Of a DNA stretch of 37,587 bases, positions 16,091 to 24,882 are shown one piece after another. The position numbers and the translations under genes are program-made. The DNA lies in the NCBI GenBank assembly GCA_949948835.1, contig CATLHF010000014.1, positions 1-37,587 on the forward strand, read 5' to 3'. The DNA is from an uncultured Clostridia bacterium. GTDB taxonomy: Bacteria; Bacillota; Clostridia; TANB77; CAG-508. The notes under the pieces are model-generated. The model was not told where the DNA came from. It saw only the letters and a list, made by a program, of their open reading frames with translations, and ran no database searches. How positions within the stretch are numbered: the stretch's first letter is position 1; each line of letters opens with the position of its first letter.

Positions 16091-16969
16091 ATGGAAAAAG
16101 CAAAAGTTTATTTTACAAGGGAAATAACTCCAGAAAATGTAATTAAAATGTATGAAGCATTAGGAAGAAAATTACCAGGAAAAGTTGCTGTTAAAGTTCA
16201 TTCAGGAGAAGAAGGAAACCAAAACTATTTACACCCAGAATTTATGAAACCAATGGTAGAACATATAAATGGAACCATCGTAGAATGTAATACAGCCTAT
16301 GAAGGAGAAAGAGACACAACGGAAAAACATCAAAAATTAATGGAAAAACATGGGTGGAGTAAGTGTTTTGACGTAGATATTATGGATGCAGAAGGAGACG
16401 ACAAAGTATTAGAAATTCCAAATGGAAAAATAATTAAAAAGAATTATGTAGGAAAAAACATTGACCATTACGATTCAATGCTTGTATTATCTCATTTTAA
16501 AGGCCATCCAATGGGAGGTTATGGTGGAGCATTAAAACAATTATCCATTGGTGTTGCATCAGGTCACGGAAAAAGCTATATTCATTGCATTGGAAAAGAA
16601 GATGGAACTTTTGAAGATATGTTTAAAGTAGAACAATTAAAATTTTTAGAAGCTATGGCAGATGCGGCAAGTAGTGTTGCAAAATACTTTGGAGAAAATA
16701 TTGCTTATATTAACATCATGTGTAATTTATCAGTAGATTGTGATTGTTGTGCAGTGGCAGAAGATCCTTGTATGAAAGATATTGGAATTTTAGCATCATT
16801 AGACCCTGTTGCTATTGACCAAGCGTGTATCGATTTAGTAAAAAAATCAGATGATGAAGGAAAAGCACATTTCTTAGAAAGAGTAGAATCAAGACATGGA
16901 ACGCATACTATTGATGTAGCAGAAGAATTAGGAATTGGTTCAAAAGAATATGAACTTATCGAATTATAA
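16091..16969 (+). CDS. DUF362 family protein
   Basis: 292 residues matching DUF362 by pattern: an N-terminal GKVAVKVHSGE.GN.NYLHP block, LVLSHFKGHPMGGYGGALKQLSIG (about 137-160), and a C-terminal DPVAIDQACIDLV. A Cys cluster, VDCDCCAVAEDPCMKDIG, lies in the last third and could bind metal, but no separate ferredoxin 4Fe-4S domain is attached as in some family members. The biochemical role of DUF362 is not firmly known. GGAGAG site before the ATG. It follows merR and precedes the ECF-S gene by 23 bases. Confidence 0.85.
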   Translation: MEKAKVYFTREITPENVIKMYEALGRKLPGKVAVKVHSGEEGNQNYLHPEFMKPMVEHINGTIVECNTAYEGERDTTEKHQKLMEKHGWSKCFDVDIMDAEGDDKVLEIPNGKIIKKNYVGKNIDHYDSMLVLSHFKGHPMGGYGGALKQLSIGVASGHGKSYIHCIGKEDGTFEDMFKVEQLKFLEAMADAASSVAKYFGENIAYINIMCNLSVDCDCCAVAEDPCMKDIGILASLDPVAIDQACIDLVKKSDDEGKAHFLERVESRHGTHTIDVAEELGIGSKEYELIEL

Positions 16970-16992
16970 TTATCAATTAGGAGGAAAATATT

Positions 16993-17550
16993 ATGAAAGA
17001 AAAAGTATTAGAAAACAAAAATCATTTATTAGAAACCTTACAATCTACAAAGGCAAAATATATCATAGGAACAATCTTATTAAGTGGTATTGGAATTACA
17101 CTTCCTAGAATATTTCATGTGCTTGCAGGAACAAGCGCAGGAGCAACATTCTTACCAATGCATATAGCTGTTTTAATTGCAGCATTAACATTCGGAATTA
17201 CGAGCAGTACTATTGTTGCAGGAAGTTCAATTATATGTAGTTACTTATTAACAGGAATGCCAAGCCTTGCACGATTACCATATATGTTAATTGAACTTGT
17301 TATATATGCTATTTTATTAAGTATATTTAATAAAAAATTTAACTCGTATATATCACTAATTGCAACGATTATTCTAGGTAGAATCCTTTATGCAGGAGTA
17401 TTAGCAGTAGCGATAAATGGTTTAGGACTACCAACCTATGGGATTTCTGTTATTGAAAGTATAAAAGTAGGATTGCCAGGAATTATCATCCAACTTAGCT
17501 TTGTACCATTGATTGCAAAAGCAATTAAGAAGGGAGTAAGATTAGACTAA
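16993..17550 (+). CDS. ECF transporter S component-like membrane protein
   Basis: 185 residues with five to six hydrophobic segments. It starts MKEKVLENK, then TILLSGIGITLPRIFHVLAGTSAGATFLPMHIAVLIAALTFG and a GMPSLARLPYMLIELVIYA stretch. PR..H..AG...G..FLPMHIPVL-like text is typical of substrate-binding S components of energy-coupling-factor vitamin transporters. No ATPase or T component is present, so it would share the module encoded elsewhere. Substrate unknown. GGAGG site upstream; the next gene begins 3 bases after the stop. Confidence 0.75.
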   Translation: MKEKVLENKNHLLETLQSTKAKYIIGTILLSGIGITLPRIFHVLAGTSAGATFLPMHIAVLIAALTFGITSSTIVAGSSIICSYLLTGMPSLARLPYMLIELVIYAILLSIFNKKFNSYISLIATIILGRILYAGVLAVAINGLGLPTYGISVIESIKVGLPGIIIQLSFVPLIAKAIKKGVRLD

Positions 17551-17553
17551 GAT

Positions 17554-17958
17554 ATGACAAAATTAGAAGAGATAAAAGAGATTTTAAAGCAAAAAAATGC
17601 GTCATTAGTAGTAGCATATCAAGATGGAACCATAAAAGAATATTACAACAATAGAATTATTGATTTGGTTTCTATCTTAAAAGAAAACAAAGAGGCACTA
17701 AAAGGAAGTATTGTTGCAGATAAGGTAATCGGAAAAGTAGCAACCTCTGTTATGGTAGTAGCAGGAGTAAAGGAAATATACGCAAAAACATTAAGTAAAA
17801 TTGCAATTCCAGTATTAGAGAATGCCAAGATACAATATTCATACGGTGTACTAGTAGATTACATTAAAAACAACGCTCAAACAGGAATGTGTCCAATGGA
17901 AAATAAATACCAAGACGAAATGGACATTAACAAAATATATGAAGATATGGTGAAATAG
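17554..17958 (+). CDS. DUF1893 domain protein
   Basis: 134 residues. The pattern SLVVAYQDGTIKEY...RI.DL..IL, then SIVADKVIGKVATSVMVVAGVKEIYAKTLSKIAIPVLE and CPMENKYQD near the end is DUF1893. Members are small, cytosolic and of unknown function; GKVAT..M...V...YA resembles a ligand-binding fold. Its start ATG sits 3 bases after the ECF-S stop, so it is translationally coupled. Last gene of the operon. Confidence 0.82.
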   Translation: MTKLEEIKEILKQKNASLVVAYQDGTIKEYYNNRIIDLVSILKENKEALKGSIVADKVIGKVATSVMVVAGVKEIYAKTLSKIAIPVLENAKIQYSYGVLVDYIKNNAQTGMCPMENKYQDEMDINKIYEDMVK

Positions 17959-17961
17959 GAG

Positions 17962-17998
17962 AAAATCAAAAATAGGTTTTTTCCTATTTTTTGATTTT
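17962..17998 (+). terminator. Terminator of the merR operon
   Basis: AAAATCAAAAATAGG pairs with CCTATTTTTTGATTTT, with one bulge, directly after the DUF1893 stop. Confidence 0.8.
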
Positions 17999-18104
17999 AA
18001 ATAGGAATTTACCTGATTTTACGAAAACTTATGAACAGTAAATTGGCTTGAAAACCTTGAACCACAGAGGGATGTGTGAAAAAATTAAAATTATATTAAG
18101 GTAC

Positions 18105-18157
18105 TTGACAAAAACAGATTACAGTTGTAACCTAGTAACAAGATTACAACTGTAATC
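18105..18157 (+). promoter_or_regulatory. asnB promoter with two BlaI-type boxes
   Basis: TTGACA (18105-18110), 17-base spacer, TAACCT (18128-18133). Two boxes overlap and follow it: GATTACAGTTGTAA (18117-18130) and TTACAACTGTAATC (18144-18157). Each carries TACA-N2-TGTA, the BlaI/MecI operator pattern, and the two are exact reverse complements over 14 bases. Box one covers the spacer and -10, so repression should be tight. Confidence 0.8.
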
Positions 18158-18191
18158 TTACAAAAGTAAATGTAATTTTAGGAGGAGCAAT

Positions 18192-20052
18192 ATGTGTGGA
18201 ATAGTAGGTTTTGCAAGTAATGATGAAAATAAAGGAACGATTATAAAAAAGATGACAGACAGAATATCTCATCGTGGGCCAGATGAGGAAGGATATTATA
18301 TGGATGAAACAATAGCATTAGGACATAGAAGATTATCCATTATTGATTTACAAGGTGGAACCCAACCAATGATTAGTAAAAATGAAAATATAATAGTGAT
18401 ATTTAATGGGGAGATTTATAATTATTTAGAATTAAAAAAAGAGTTAGAAGAGAGTGGACATGAGTTTATAACCAATAGTGATACAGAAGTATTAATACAT
18501 GGATATGAAGAGTGGGGACGTGATTTACCAAAAAAATTACGAGGAATGTTTGCATTTGCTATTTGGAATAAAAAAGCAAACAACCTATTTTGTGCAAGAG
18601 ATCATTTTGGAATAAAACCATTTTATTATTACCAAAAGAAAGGAGTGTTTCTATTTGCTTCTGAAATAAAAGCATTTTTAGAACATCCCAAATTTGAAAA
18701 AAAATTAAACAAAGAGCTACTTGCTTCATATTTATCTTTTAGCTTTACACCAGGTAAAGAAACATTTTTTAAAGGAGTGTATTGTTTAGAGCCAGGAACA
18801 AGTTTGGAATTTAAAAACAATAATATAACAATAAACAAATACTATGAATTATCGTTTGATGAGAAAGATACCAACTATCAAAAAACAGTAGATGAAATTA
18901 GCAAAACCATGAAAGAGTCTGTAAAATACCATATGATAAGTGATGTAGAAGTGGGTTCGTTTTTATCTAGCGGGGTGGATTCTTCCTATATTGTAAGTTT
19001 AGCAAGACCCAATAAAACCTATACCGTTGGTTATGAAGATAGTAAATATAGTGAAATTGAATATGCTAAAAGTTTAACTGACAAATTAGGAATTCAAAAT
19101 ATTAGCCAAAAAATTACGAAACAAGAATACTTAAATTCAGTACCGAAAATTTTATATTATATGGACGAGCCGTCAGCAGATGCCTCTGCTATCTCTCTTT
19201 ATTTTGTATCTAAACTTGCAAGAAAAGATGTTAAAGTGGTGATGTCAGGAGAAGGAGCAGATGAATTTTTTGGCGGTTATAACACATATCGCGAAGAAAT
19301 TGATTTTAAATGGTATAACAAAATACCATTTGCAATTCGCCATATTCTAGGAATTCTATTTGAAAAATTACCAGAGTTTAAAGGAAGAAACATGATTGTA
19401 CGAAGAGGAAATAAGTTAGAAGATGAATATATTGGAGTTAATAAAATATTTAGTGAGAAGGAAAGAAAAAAGGTTTTAGCTGTTTCAGATACCATAAAAA
19501 ACAAAGAAGTTACAAAACCGATATTTCAGCAGTATAAAGATAATAGTAATCTTGTAAAAATGCAAGCGCTTGATATCAAAAATTGGCTAACAAGAGATAT
19601 TCTTTTAAAAGCAGATAAAATGACGATGGCAAATTCTATTGAAGGAAGAACTCCATTTATTGATAAAGAAGTATTTAAAATAGCAAGTTCTTTACTGACA
19701 AAGTACAAGGTTTCTAAAACAAATACAAAAATAGCATTAAGAGATGCTGCTAAAAAAGATATTCCAAGTAAAGCATATGAAAAGAAGAAATTAGGTTTTC
19801 CAGTACCACTTAGAAAATGGATGGGAGAAGAAGACTTCTATTATGAAATAAAACAAACGATTTGCCAAGGTTTTGTGAAAGAATTCTTTAACCAAAAATA
19901 TGTACTTACATTATTAGAACAGCATAAGAAACGGAAAAAAAGACAACTATAAAAAAGTATGGGCAATTTACACATTTATTAAATGGTACGAAATTTTCTT
20001 TTTAAACGAAAATTCGACAGTAATGCTTGACAAAAAAATAGAAGTAGAGTAA
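18192..20052 (+). CDS. asnB: Glutamine-hydrolysing asparagine synthase-type amidotransferase, needs one +1 shift
   Basis: 619 residues after the shift. N-terminal class II glutaminase (Cys2 in MCGIVGFA, SHRGPDEEG, HRRLSI, NGEIYN) and C-terminal ATP-pyrophosphatase domain (SSGVDSS, 259-265; SGEGADEFFGGY). At codon 581 (CGG, 19932-19934) the zero frame gives KRKKRQL and stops at 19950. Skipping the C gives GKKDNYKKVWAIYTFIKWYE, the conserved H..GK.DN..K.W..Y.F..WY end of the family, and runs to 20052. AsnB homologues in Bacillus subtilis and C. difficile amidate meso-DAP of peptidoglycan; control by BlaI boxes and linkage to blaI/M56 favour that cell-wall role here. Free asparagine synthesis is the alternative. 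Confidence 0.92.
19932..19934 (+). other. CGG +1 recoding site 6 (AsnB)
   Basis: Zero-frame AAA-CGG-AAA; without the C, AAA-GGA-AAA, giving HKKGKKDN. Gly before Lys is conserved at this place in the AsnB family. Confidence 0.82.
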
Positions 20053-20077
20053 CCTATAGTTAAATTACAAATGTAAT
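20027..20077 (+). promoter_or_regulatory. blaI promoter with BlaI box
   Basis: TTGACA (20027-20032), 17-base spacer, TAACCT (20050-20055): the same boxes as at asnB. The box ATTACAAATGTAAT (20064-20077, TACA-AA-TGTA) follows the -10. The promoter lies within the asnB 3' end as extended by the +1 shift; the asnB stop overlaps its -10. Confidence 0.8.
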
Positions 20078-20094
20078 CTGAAAGGAGACTATCA

Positions 20095-20469
20095 ATGCAA
20101 GATAAATATGATATAACAGATGCAGAGTTAGAGATTATGCAAGTATTGTGGAAAAATGAACAATGTGATTTAAATACCATACTAGAGGAATTAAATAGTA
20201 AGACAGATAAAAATAAAAATACAGTAAAAACACTATTACGAAGATTGATGTTAAAAGGTTCTGTGGAATCTCAAAAAATAGGAGCAAAAGATACAGTTTA
20301 CGTTCCAAAAGTAGAGAAAGATAAATTTTTATCTAGTCAAAATGATAATTTCTTGAAAAAACTTTATAATGGAAAAATGGGAAATTTGTTATTAAACTTT
20401 GTAGAAAATAAGAAAATATCCAAAGAAGAATTACAAAAACTCATTGATATATTAGAGAGTGAGGAATAA
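20095..20469 (+). CDS. blaI: BlaI/MecI-family repressor
   Basis: 124 residues, standard length. Winged helix with ITDAELEIMQVLW (7-19), then NTVKTLLRRLMLKGSVESQKIG for the recognition part, and a C-terminal dimerisation and cleavage region ending EELQKLIDILE. BlaI repressors bind TACA-N2-TGTA as dimers and are inactivated by proteolysis after the sensor is activated. Such boxes lie at its own promoter and at asnB. GAAAGGAG site upstream; the sensor gene follows after 2 bases. Confidence 0.92.
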   Translation: MQDKYDITDAELEIMQVLWKNEQCDLNTILEELNSKTDKNKNTVKTLLRRLMLKGSVESQKIGAKDTVYVPKVEKDKFLSSQNDNFLKKLYNGKMGNLLLNFVENKKISKEELQKLIDILESEE

Positions 20470-20471
20470 GT

Positions 20472-22346
20472 ATGTTCGAAATTTTAATAAACATGAGTAA
20501 TGTACTATCTCCTATATTTTACAAAATATTATATATGTCACTAATAGGAAGCATATTAGGAATTCTAATGATAGCGATTACTAAATTATTAGACAATAAA
20601 CTTTCATCAAAATGGAAATGCGCTATGTGGATAATTCCTGTAATATTTCTTATGATACCAATTAATCGAATAGAAATTCATACACCAAGTGACTTTCCGA
20701 CAACAGCCGTTATTGATAAAGTAGAAACTTCGTTTATGCAAACAGGATCTATATTGGTAGAAGAAGAAGCAAAACCAAACCAAAGTATCAGTGAAACAAC
20801 AGACCGTATTAGTGCAACAAACAGTAAGCAAAATAGTCAATTTACATGGAATGCCTTATTACCAATCATATGGCTAATCGGAACCAGTATCAGTATTCTC
20901 ATTATTTTTGTTGGAAATGTAAGTTTAAAGAAGAAAATTAACAAAGCACCAAAATTAAAGAATAGTGAGATTGATTCTATTTTGATGAATTGTAAAAGAA
21001 GGCTACAAATTACTAATAAGGTAGGAATACGAATACAAAATGATAATACATCACCATGCATTTACGGAATGATACATCCTAATATATTAATATCCAAAGA
21101 GTTTATTAAAAACAGTGGAGAAGTTATTGAACATGTATTTATGCACGAATTGTCACACTATAAAAGAAAAGATATGATGACTAATATTATTTTATTAATG
21201 ATGACAGCGATTCATTGGTTTAATCCATTTGTTTATCAATTTTTTAAGAAAATAAGACAAGAAATGGAACTTGCAACAGATGAGATTGCACTAAGTAGAA
21301 TGGATAAAGAAGAAAAGAAACAATACGGGCTAACTTTAATTGGTTTGTTACAAACTTATGAGACCCAAAAAATAGCAACTAAAATGTTGTGCATTACAGA
21401 TAATAACAAAAATATGGAGAGAAGAATTGAAAAAATAAAATGGTCAACAAAACTAAAAAAATATCGAACATCAATCATCCTATTGGTTGTGCTAATATTA
21501 GGCTGTATGGTTAGTCCTTTTATTATAAAAACAAGTGCAAAAGTAGTTAATTCAACGGAACAAGAGCTATATGAGATAGCAAAACAATATCTAATTAAGA
21601 AGGAAGAAGAAAATCACCATATTGGAAGAGAAAAATTTGTAATTAATGGGGATAATTTTAAAACTTTTATAGACATCGCAGAGCTAGGAATTGAACAAAA
21701 TGGTGATGAGACCTATGTATATGTTTGGGCATTAATTGAAAGCTATTCGGTACAAGAAGAATTAACAAATAGTGGAAGCTCAATGCCATATAAATTTACA
21801 ATAAAAGATAATAATATTATCAATTGTGAGATTCCAGAAGATGGAGAAGGCTATGCAAAATCGATAGAGAAAATCTTCCCTAAAGAAATAAGACAAAAGA
21901 TAAAAGATAGCGAAAATTTAGTTAACCAAGAAAAACTAGAGGCTGAAGCAGAAAAATACTATGAATACTTAGGCGATGATACAGAATGTATAAACGCAAA
22001 TATAGAAAAAACACCAACAACTAAACTAGCTGGAAAATGGAAACCATATAAGGCAGAATATAAAGGGAAAGAAATCAATTTAAGAGAGGTATATGGAAGT
22101 GGCATTACATATGGTGGAGAGTTGATACTAAATAAAGATAATACATATACAGAATTGATAGGAATTTACTCAGAAGATAATATAAATGATTTACAAGGAA
22201 CTTATAGGACATATGGAACTGGAGAAAAGGCACTATTAACAACCAATAATGGAGAAACAAAAACATTGGAATTTTTAGAAAGTGGAGAAAATAATAGCAT
22301 CGTTTTAACCAATCGTGATGGAACACGTATCTATTTTACAAAATAA
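20472..22346 (+). CDS. BlaR1-like M56 membrane metallopeptidase
   Basis: 624 residues. About four membrane segments: near 15-37, 48-60, 130-150 and 330-352. Zinc motif HELSH (225-229), then ELATDEIAL as the third-ligand region. The C-terminal extracellular part (about 360-624) lacks the penicillin-binding SxxK/SxN/KTG domain of true BlaR1. It has instead a PepSY/cystatin-like stretch and a lipocalin-like end (LAGKWKP...GGELILNKDNTYT). So it is a regulator that cleaves or triggers loss of BlaI, but the signal is probably not a beta-lactam acylation. Gene directly follows blaI. Confidence 0.87.
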   Translation: MFEILINMSNVLSPIFYKILYMSLIGSILGILMIAITKLLDNKLSSKWKCAMWIIPVIFLMIPINRIEIHTPSDFPTTAVIDKVETSFMQTGSILVEEEAKPNQSISETTDRISATNSKQNSQFTWNALLPIIWLIGTSISILIIFVGNVSLKKKINKAPKLKNSEIDSILMNCKRRLQITNKVGIRIQNDNTSPCIYGMIHPNILISKEFIKNSGEVIEHVFMHELSHYKRKDMMTNIILLMMTAIHWFNPFVYQFFKKIRQEMELATDEIALSRMDKEEKKQYGLTLIGLLQTYETQKIATKMLCITDNNKNMERRIEKIKWSTKLKKYRTSIILLVVLILGCMVSPFIIKTSAKVVNSTEQELYEIAKQYLIKKEEENHHIGREKFVINGDNFKTFIDIAELGIEQNGDETYVYVWALIESYSVQEELTNSGSSMPYKFTIKDNNIINCEIPEDGEGYAKSIEKIFPKEIRQKIKDSENLVNQEKLEAEAEKYYEYLGDDTECINANIEKTPTTKLAGKWKPYKAEYKGKEINLREVYGSGITYGGELILNKDNTYTELIGIYSEDNINDLQGTYRTYGTGEKALLTTNNGETKTLEFLESGENNSIVLTNRDGTRIYFTK

Positions 22347-22362
22347 AAAAAGAGGTAAAAAT

Positions 22363-22950
22363 ATGGAAACAGAGTTTTTGAAAAACGCCATGAAAGACTG
22401 GAAAGAAATGACTGTAGAATCGATAATAAATATGACAAGAGCATTTAACATAAAAGATTTTTTTAGTCAAGATTTTGAAGGGTTAGCTGAGATTGTAATT
22501 ACTCCTCATCAAGTTATAACTATGTATGGCGATGATTCAATGTTTCATAGGAGTTTAATTGGATATATTTCAAGATATATTACAGATGCAAAAGTTTTTA
22601 ATCCTATTATATCAATTCGTTGTCGTTCAGGAGCGGATATTAAGTTATTTTATCCAGAACTTTTAAGAAATGGTTTTGCTATAACAGAAGATATGAATAT
22701 GGTACTAGAAATGCTTTATGAACAATTAGAATCTATGAAGGATGAGAGTTTTAAGATATTTGATATGAGTGTATCTTTACAAGAATTTAAAGAAGATGAG
22801 ATAGTAGATGTTGTAAAAGATATATCAAATATACCAAGAGCAGGAGAAGATAAAAATATGATAGGAATACCGATTGAGGAATTTATAAAATTAAATAAGG
22901 AAAGAAGTAAGAGAATAGATAAAAAAAGAGATAATGAGCTTGAAATATAG
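22363..22950 (+). CDS. Unknown 195-residue soluble protein
   Basis: No family recognised. It starts METEFLKNAMKDWKEM at ATG 22363 with AAAGAGG upstream; a longer frame overlapping the M56 gene is rejected for lack of a ribosome site. It is mixed alpha/beta, with VITPHQVITMYGDDSMFHR and SIRCRSGADIKLFYPELLRNG in the middle and a Lys/Arg/Glu-rich end (ELNKERSKRIDKKRDN-like). No membrane segment or signal peptide. It is 16 bases after the M56 gene, so it may belong to the BlaI regulon as a third gene. Confidence 0.7.
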   Translation: METEFLKNAMKDWKEMTVESIINMTRAFNIKDFFSQDFEGLAEIVITPHQVITMYGDDSMFHRSLIGYISRYITDAKVFNPIISIRCRSGADIKLFYPELLRNGFAITEDMNMVLEMLYEQLESMKDESFKIFDMSVSLQEFKEDEIVDVVKDISNIPRAGEDKNMIGIPIEEFIKLNKERSKRIDKKRDNELEI

Positions 22951-22966
22951 AATAGATAATGATAAA

Positions 22967-23011
22967 CCTTACAGAAATGTAAGGTTATGTTTATGTGGTT
23001 TATGGTATAAT
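22967..23011 (+). promoter_or_regulatory. Response-regulator promoter with CCTTACR-N4-YGTAAGR palindrome
   Basis: CCTTACA-GAAA-TGTAAGG (22967-22984) overlaps a weak -35 (GGTTAT, 22983-22988) that is 17 bases from TATAAT (23006-23011). The palindrome recurs at 24797 and 29761. It suggests autoregulation by the response regulator. Confidence 0.6.
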
Positions 23012-23031
23012 GGCAAAGGAGGGATTTATTT

Positions 23032-23709
23032 ATGAACAAAATATTAGTTGTAGAAGATGATGAAAAATTACGTGATGAACTAGAGATATTTTTGAACAAA
23101 AATGGGTATAAAGCAGAAGGATTAAGAAAATTTGATAATACCATAGAAGATATTTTAAAAGTAAATCCAGATTTACTTTTGTTAGATATAAATTTACCAA
23201 ATACAGATGGAGAGTATATTTGTAAAGAAATTAGGAAACAATCAGATATGCCAATTATAATTATAACAAGTAGAGATAGTGAACTAGATGAACTGATTTC
23301 GATTAATTATGGAGCAGACCACTATATTACAAAACCATTTAATATTCAAATCCTTCTTGCCAAAATTGCATCATTATTAAGAAGGACAAATATGTTAGGT
23401 GAAATAAATGAAAAAATAGATGCTAAAGATTTTGTTTTAAACACTGCTAAAAGTACCATAGAAAAAGAAGGCAAATCAATTGAATTAACAAAAAACGAAT
23501 ATAAGATTTTAAAATACTTTATACAAAACAGAGAAAAGATTGTATCAAGAGAAGAAATTATGGAATATTTATGGGATGATGAAAGCTTTATTGATGATAA
23601 TACCTTAACTGTAAACATAACAAGATTAAGAAATAAACTAGCAGAATTGGGGTTAAAGGAATTAATTGTTACCAAAAGAGGACAAGGCTATATGTTATTG
23701 AAAAAATAG
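23032..23709 (+). CDS. OmpR-family response regulator (BceR/YxdJ-like)
   Basis: 225 residues. Receiver domain with acidic pair EDD (8-10), phospho-Asp in LLLLDINLP (about D53), TSR and KPF (Lys about 102). C-terminal winged helix with LTKNEYKILKYF and NTLTVNITRLRNKL. It shows the short linker of the Bce-type peptide-antibiotic systems. It should be phosphorylated by the kinase encoded next and drive the ABC genes behind it. GGAGGG site upstream. No zero-frame CGG, unlike the next three genes. Confidence 0.92.
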   Translation: MNKILVVEDDEKLRDELEIFLNKNGYKAEGLRKFDNTIEDILKVNPDLLLLDINLPNTDGEYICKEIRKQSDMPIIIITSRDSELDELISINYGADHYITKPFNIQILLAKIASLLRRTNMLGEINEKIDAKDFVLNTAKSTIEKEGKSIELTKNEYKILKYFIQNREKIVSREEIMEYLWDDESFIDDNTLTVNITRLRNKLAELGLKELIVTKRGQGYMLLKK

Positions 23710-23784
23710 GTATGATATTTTAAATTAAAATGTAGAGGTGAGCATTGTTCGTCCACATAACATAAAGCAAAGGGAGAAATTTAA

Positions 23785-24823
23785 ATGAATATAAAAAGTT
23801 TTATAAAAGACAAAATATTAGCAATTGCTTTATTATTATTTGCAATTGTGACAAGCCAAATATTTTTAATTCCTTACCAAATAGGAAACTTCATTAAAAT
23901 ATATATTCCAGTAGCAATATTAGGAAGTTATGCTATTGGATTAATAGTAGAATATTTAACCAAAAAGAACTATTATTCAAGTTTAACCAATATGCTAGAT
24001 GAATTAGATGAAAAATATCTAATTACCGAAATTATAAAAACACCTAATTTTATAGAAGGCAAATTTTTAAAAGATACATTACAAGAGATTGATAAATCAA
24101 TGTTGGAGCATGTGAATTATTACAAGTATTTACGGAGAGGATTATAAGGATTATATAGAATTATGGATACACGAAATAAAAATACCAATTGCTACTAGTA
24201 AAATGGTAATCGAAAACAATAAAAATGAAGTAACAAAAAGTATTAATGAAGAACTAGACAAAGTAGAAAACTATATAGAACAAGCTTTGTTTTATGCAAG
24301 AAGCAATACAGTGGAAAAAGATTACTACATTAAAAAAACCACATTAAAAGATATAGTAAATGAAAGCATCAAGAAAAATAAAAATGCTTTAATACAAGAA
24401 AAAATAGTACTTAATATATATGATTTAGACTTAGAAGTAAATACAGACAGTAAATGGATGATATTTATTTTAAACCAAATTATTGCAAACAGTGTAAAAT
24501 ACAAAAAGCAAAGTGAAGGGCTAGAATTAGAAATATATGCAAAGCAAGGCAAACAAAATGTAGTATTATGCATTAAAGATAACGGAATTGGTATTAAAAA
24601 AGGAGAAATTACAAAAGTATTTGAAAAAGGATTTACAGGAACGAATGGAAGATTAATTGGTAAAAAATCAACAGGAATTGGGCTATATCTATGCAAAAAA
24701 CTATGTGATAAATTAGGAATAGGATTAGAGATTAATTCTATAGAAAACGAAGGAACACAAACAAGAATTGTATTTCCAATGGGAAGTTATACAGAACCTT
24801 ACGAAAATGTAAGAAAACTGTAA
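23785..24823 (+). CDS. Intramembrane-sensing histidine kinase (BceS-like), needs one +1 shift
   Basis: 345 residues after joining. Two membrane helices near 12-30 and 35-55 with a very short outer loop, as in BceS-type kinases that read flux through their ABC partner. At codon 117 (CGG, 24133-24135) the zero frame stops four codons later. Skipping the C gives GEDYKDYIELWIHEIKIPIA, which includes the phospho-acceptor His box (W-H-E-I-K) found only in the +1 frame. The ATP-binding domain follows: ILNQIIANSVKYK (N box), DNGIGI and STGIGLYLCKKL (G boxes). GGGAG site upstream of the ATG. Confidence 0.9.
24133..24135 (+). other. CGG +1 recoding site 7 (histidine kinase)
   Basis: Zero-frame TTA-CGG-AGA-GGA-TTA-TAA; without the C, TTA-GGA-GAG-GAT-TAT-AAG. 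The His box is encoded between this point and the next in-frame ATG. Confidence 0.85.
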
Positions 24824-24862
24824 GCTAAATCGATGGCAAGTATAAGTAAATAACTGTATACT
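24797..24862 (+). promoter_or_regulatory. Promoter module of the Bce-type ABC genes
   Basis: Palindrome CCTTACG-AAAA-TGTAAGA (24797-24814), TGTAA (24819-24823), block TAAATCGATGGCAAG (24826-24840) holding the -35 TGGCAA (24834-24839), 17-base spacer, TATACT (24857-24862). The same elements with the same 37-base palindrome-to-35 distance occur at 29761-29826. The module overlaps the kinase 3' end. The poor -35 fits activation by the neighbouring response regulator. Confidence 0.75.
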
Positions 24863-24882
24863 TAAATCTAGGAGGTATAATT

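Noticed and set aside
18000..18104. Possible T-box or riboswitch upstream of asnB
   Set aside because: No T-box sequence or large conserved leader is visible; the stretch lies before the promoter, and control is explained by BlaI boxes.
22315..22362. Upstream ATG for the 195-residue protein
   Set aside because: It overlaps the end of the M56 gene and lacks a ribosome site; ATG 22363 has one.
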